DNA of 14,399 nt from Butyrivibrio sp. UBA3740 (GTDB lineage Bacteria; Bacillota; Clostridia; Lachnospirales; Lachnospiraceae): the NCBI GenBank assembly GCA_002372465.1, contig DFGW01000088.1, forward strand, positions 1-14,399, written 5' to 3'. Position 1 is the stretch's first letter; each line of letters starts with the position of its first letter. Shown in pieces: positions 13,833 to 14,399 of this stretch. A program made the position numbers and the translations under genes. The notes under the pieces are model-generated. The model was given only the letters and a program-made list of their open reading frames with translations. It was not told the DNA's origin and did no database searches.

Positions 13833-14399
13833 TCAGTCTTCGTATCCGTTAGGATTCTGGCTCTGCCATCTCCAGGAATCAGCACACATCTCCTTGATTC
13901 CGTTCTCGGCCTTCCAGCCAAGTTCCTTTTCGGCCTTGTCAGCCTTTGAGTAGCAGATAGCGATATCGCCGGGGCGTCTGTCCTTGATCTCATAAGGGAT
14001 CTTAACGCCTGTTGCCTCTTCAAAGTTCTTAACGATATCAAGTACGCTGTAGCCAACGCCTGTTCCGAGGTTGTAGATGTTAAGTCCGCTTCCTGGTGCA
14101 AGCTTCTTAAGGGCCTTAACATGACCAACTGCCAGGTCAACTACATGGATGTAGTCGCGGACACCGGTTCCATCCGGAGTATCGTAGTCGTTACCAAATA
14201 CATTGAGCTTAGGAAGCTTACCTACAGCAACCTGTGTGATATAAGGCATCAGGTTGTTAGGAATTCCGTTAGGATTCTCTCCGATAGTTCCGCTCTTGTG
14301 AGCTCCGATAGGATTAAAGTATCTAAGGAGAACTACATTCCATTCAGGATCAGCCTTCTGGATATCAGAAAGGATCTGCTCAAGCATGGACTTGGTCCA
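13833..14399 (-). CDS. galE: UDP-glucose 4-epimerase, C-terminal 188 residues (cut by window edge)
   Basis: GalE interconverts UDP-galactose and UDP-glucose using bound NAD, linking galactose use to glycan precursor synthesis. The visible part begins W-T-K-S-M-L-E-Q, the end of the YxxxK active-site motif. The catalytic Lys codon is at 14391-14393 and the Tyr is just outside the window. [16 protein letters not shown], the substrate-binding block [33 protein letters not shown] and RRPGDIA near the end are GalE signatures. The C-terminus reaches the normal position, so only the N-terminal Rossmann half is missing. A strong terminator follows. Confidence 0.95.
   Translation of the reverse strand, partial: WTKSMLEQILSDIQKADPEWNVVLLRYFNPIGAHKSGTIGENPNGIPNNLMPYITQVAVGKLPKLNVFGNDYDTPDGTGVRDYIHVVDLAVGHVKALKKLAPGSGLNIYNLGTGVGYSVLDIVKNFEEATGVKIPYEIKDRRPGDIAICYSKADKAEKELGWKAENGIKEMCADSWRWQSQNPNGYED

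Overview
The window looks like a chromosomal core region of a low-to-mid-GC Firmicute, most likely a Lachnospiraceae member of the Butyrivibrio/Roseburia type. The reasons are the paired GlgC/GlgD proteins, SpoVG, a DnaD-family primosome protein with a zinc-motif helicase loader, a long-form PRPP synthetase, and Shine-Dalgarno sites close to AGGAGG. No phage, insertion sequence, CRISPR array, tRNA or rRNA is visible. All genes look intact except the two cut by the window edges (mfd on the left, galE on the right).

Layout. (1) Positions 1-4218, minus strand: glgC, glgD, spoVG, pth, mfd, packed head to tail and read leftwards. GlgC/GlgD supply ADP-glucose for glycogen. SpoVG is a small nucleic-acid-binding regulator. 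Pth recycles peptidyl-tRNA, and Mfd couples transcription to repair. A hairpin between spoVG and pth may attenuate read-through. (2) 4219-4431 is a divergent promoter region with an extended -10 promoter for murC and a weaker one for glgC. (3) 4432-9604, plus strand: murC with its own terminator, then a DnaD-family protein, a DnaC/DnaI-like AAA+ loader and prs. (4) 9651-13732, minus strand: an HtrA-type protease, a four-TM protein, a LUD-domain protein and a HAD phosphatase, plus a 90-residue protein of unknown function upstream of the protease. (5) 13833-14399, minus strand: the C-terminal part of galE.

The most interesting DNA lies around the primosome genes. The 299 bp between murC and dnaD hold two perfect DnaA boxes (TTATCCACA), two one-mismatch boxes and one two-mismatch box. 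Three of these form an exactly abutting 9-bp tandem array beside a very AT-rich stretch. Downstream is an extended -10 promoter whose predicted start point falls in a perfect 6-3-6 palindrome. Between dnaD and the loader gene lies a 162-bp spacer that folds into three strong hairpins with no U-tract, ending just before a strong ribosome binding site. Together these suggest that DnaA, and possibly an RNA structure, control synthesis of the helicase-loading proteins. PRPP synthetase is encoded two bases behind the loader. This is inference from sequence and is untested.

The order spoVG-pth-mfd, with a sugar nucleotidyltransferase upstream and prs a few kb away, recalls the Bacillus subtilis spoVG-gcaD-prs-ctc-pth-mfd region. 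Here GlgC/GlgD occupy the place of the nucleotidyltransferase gcaD.
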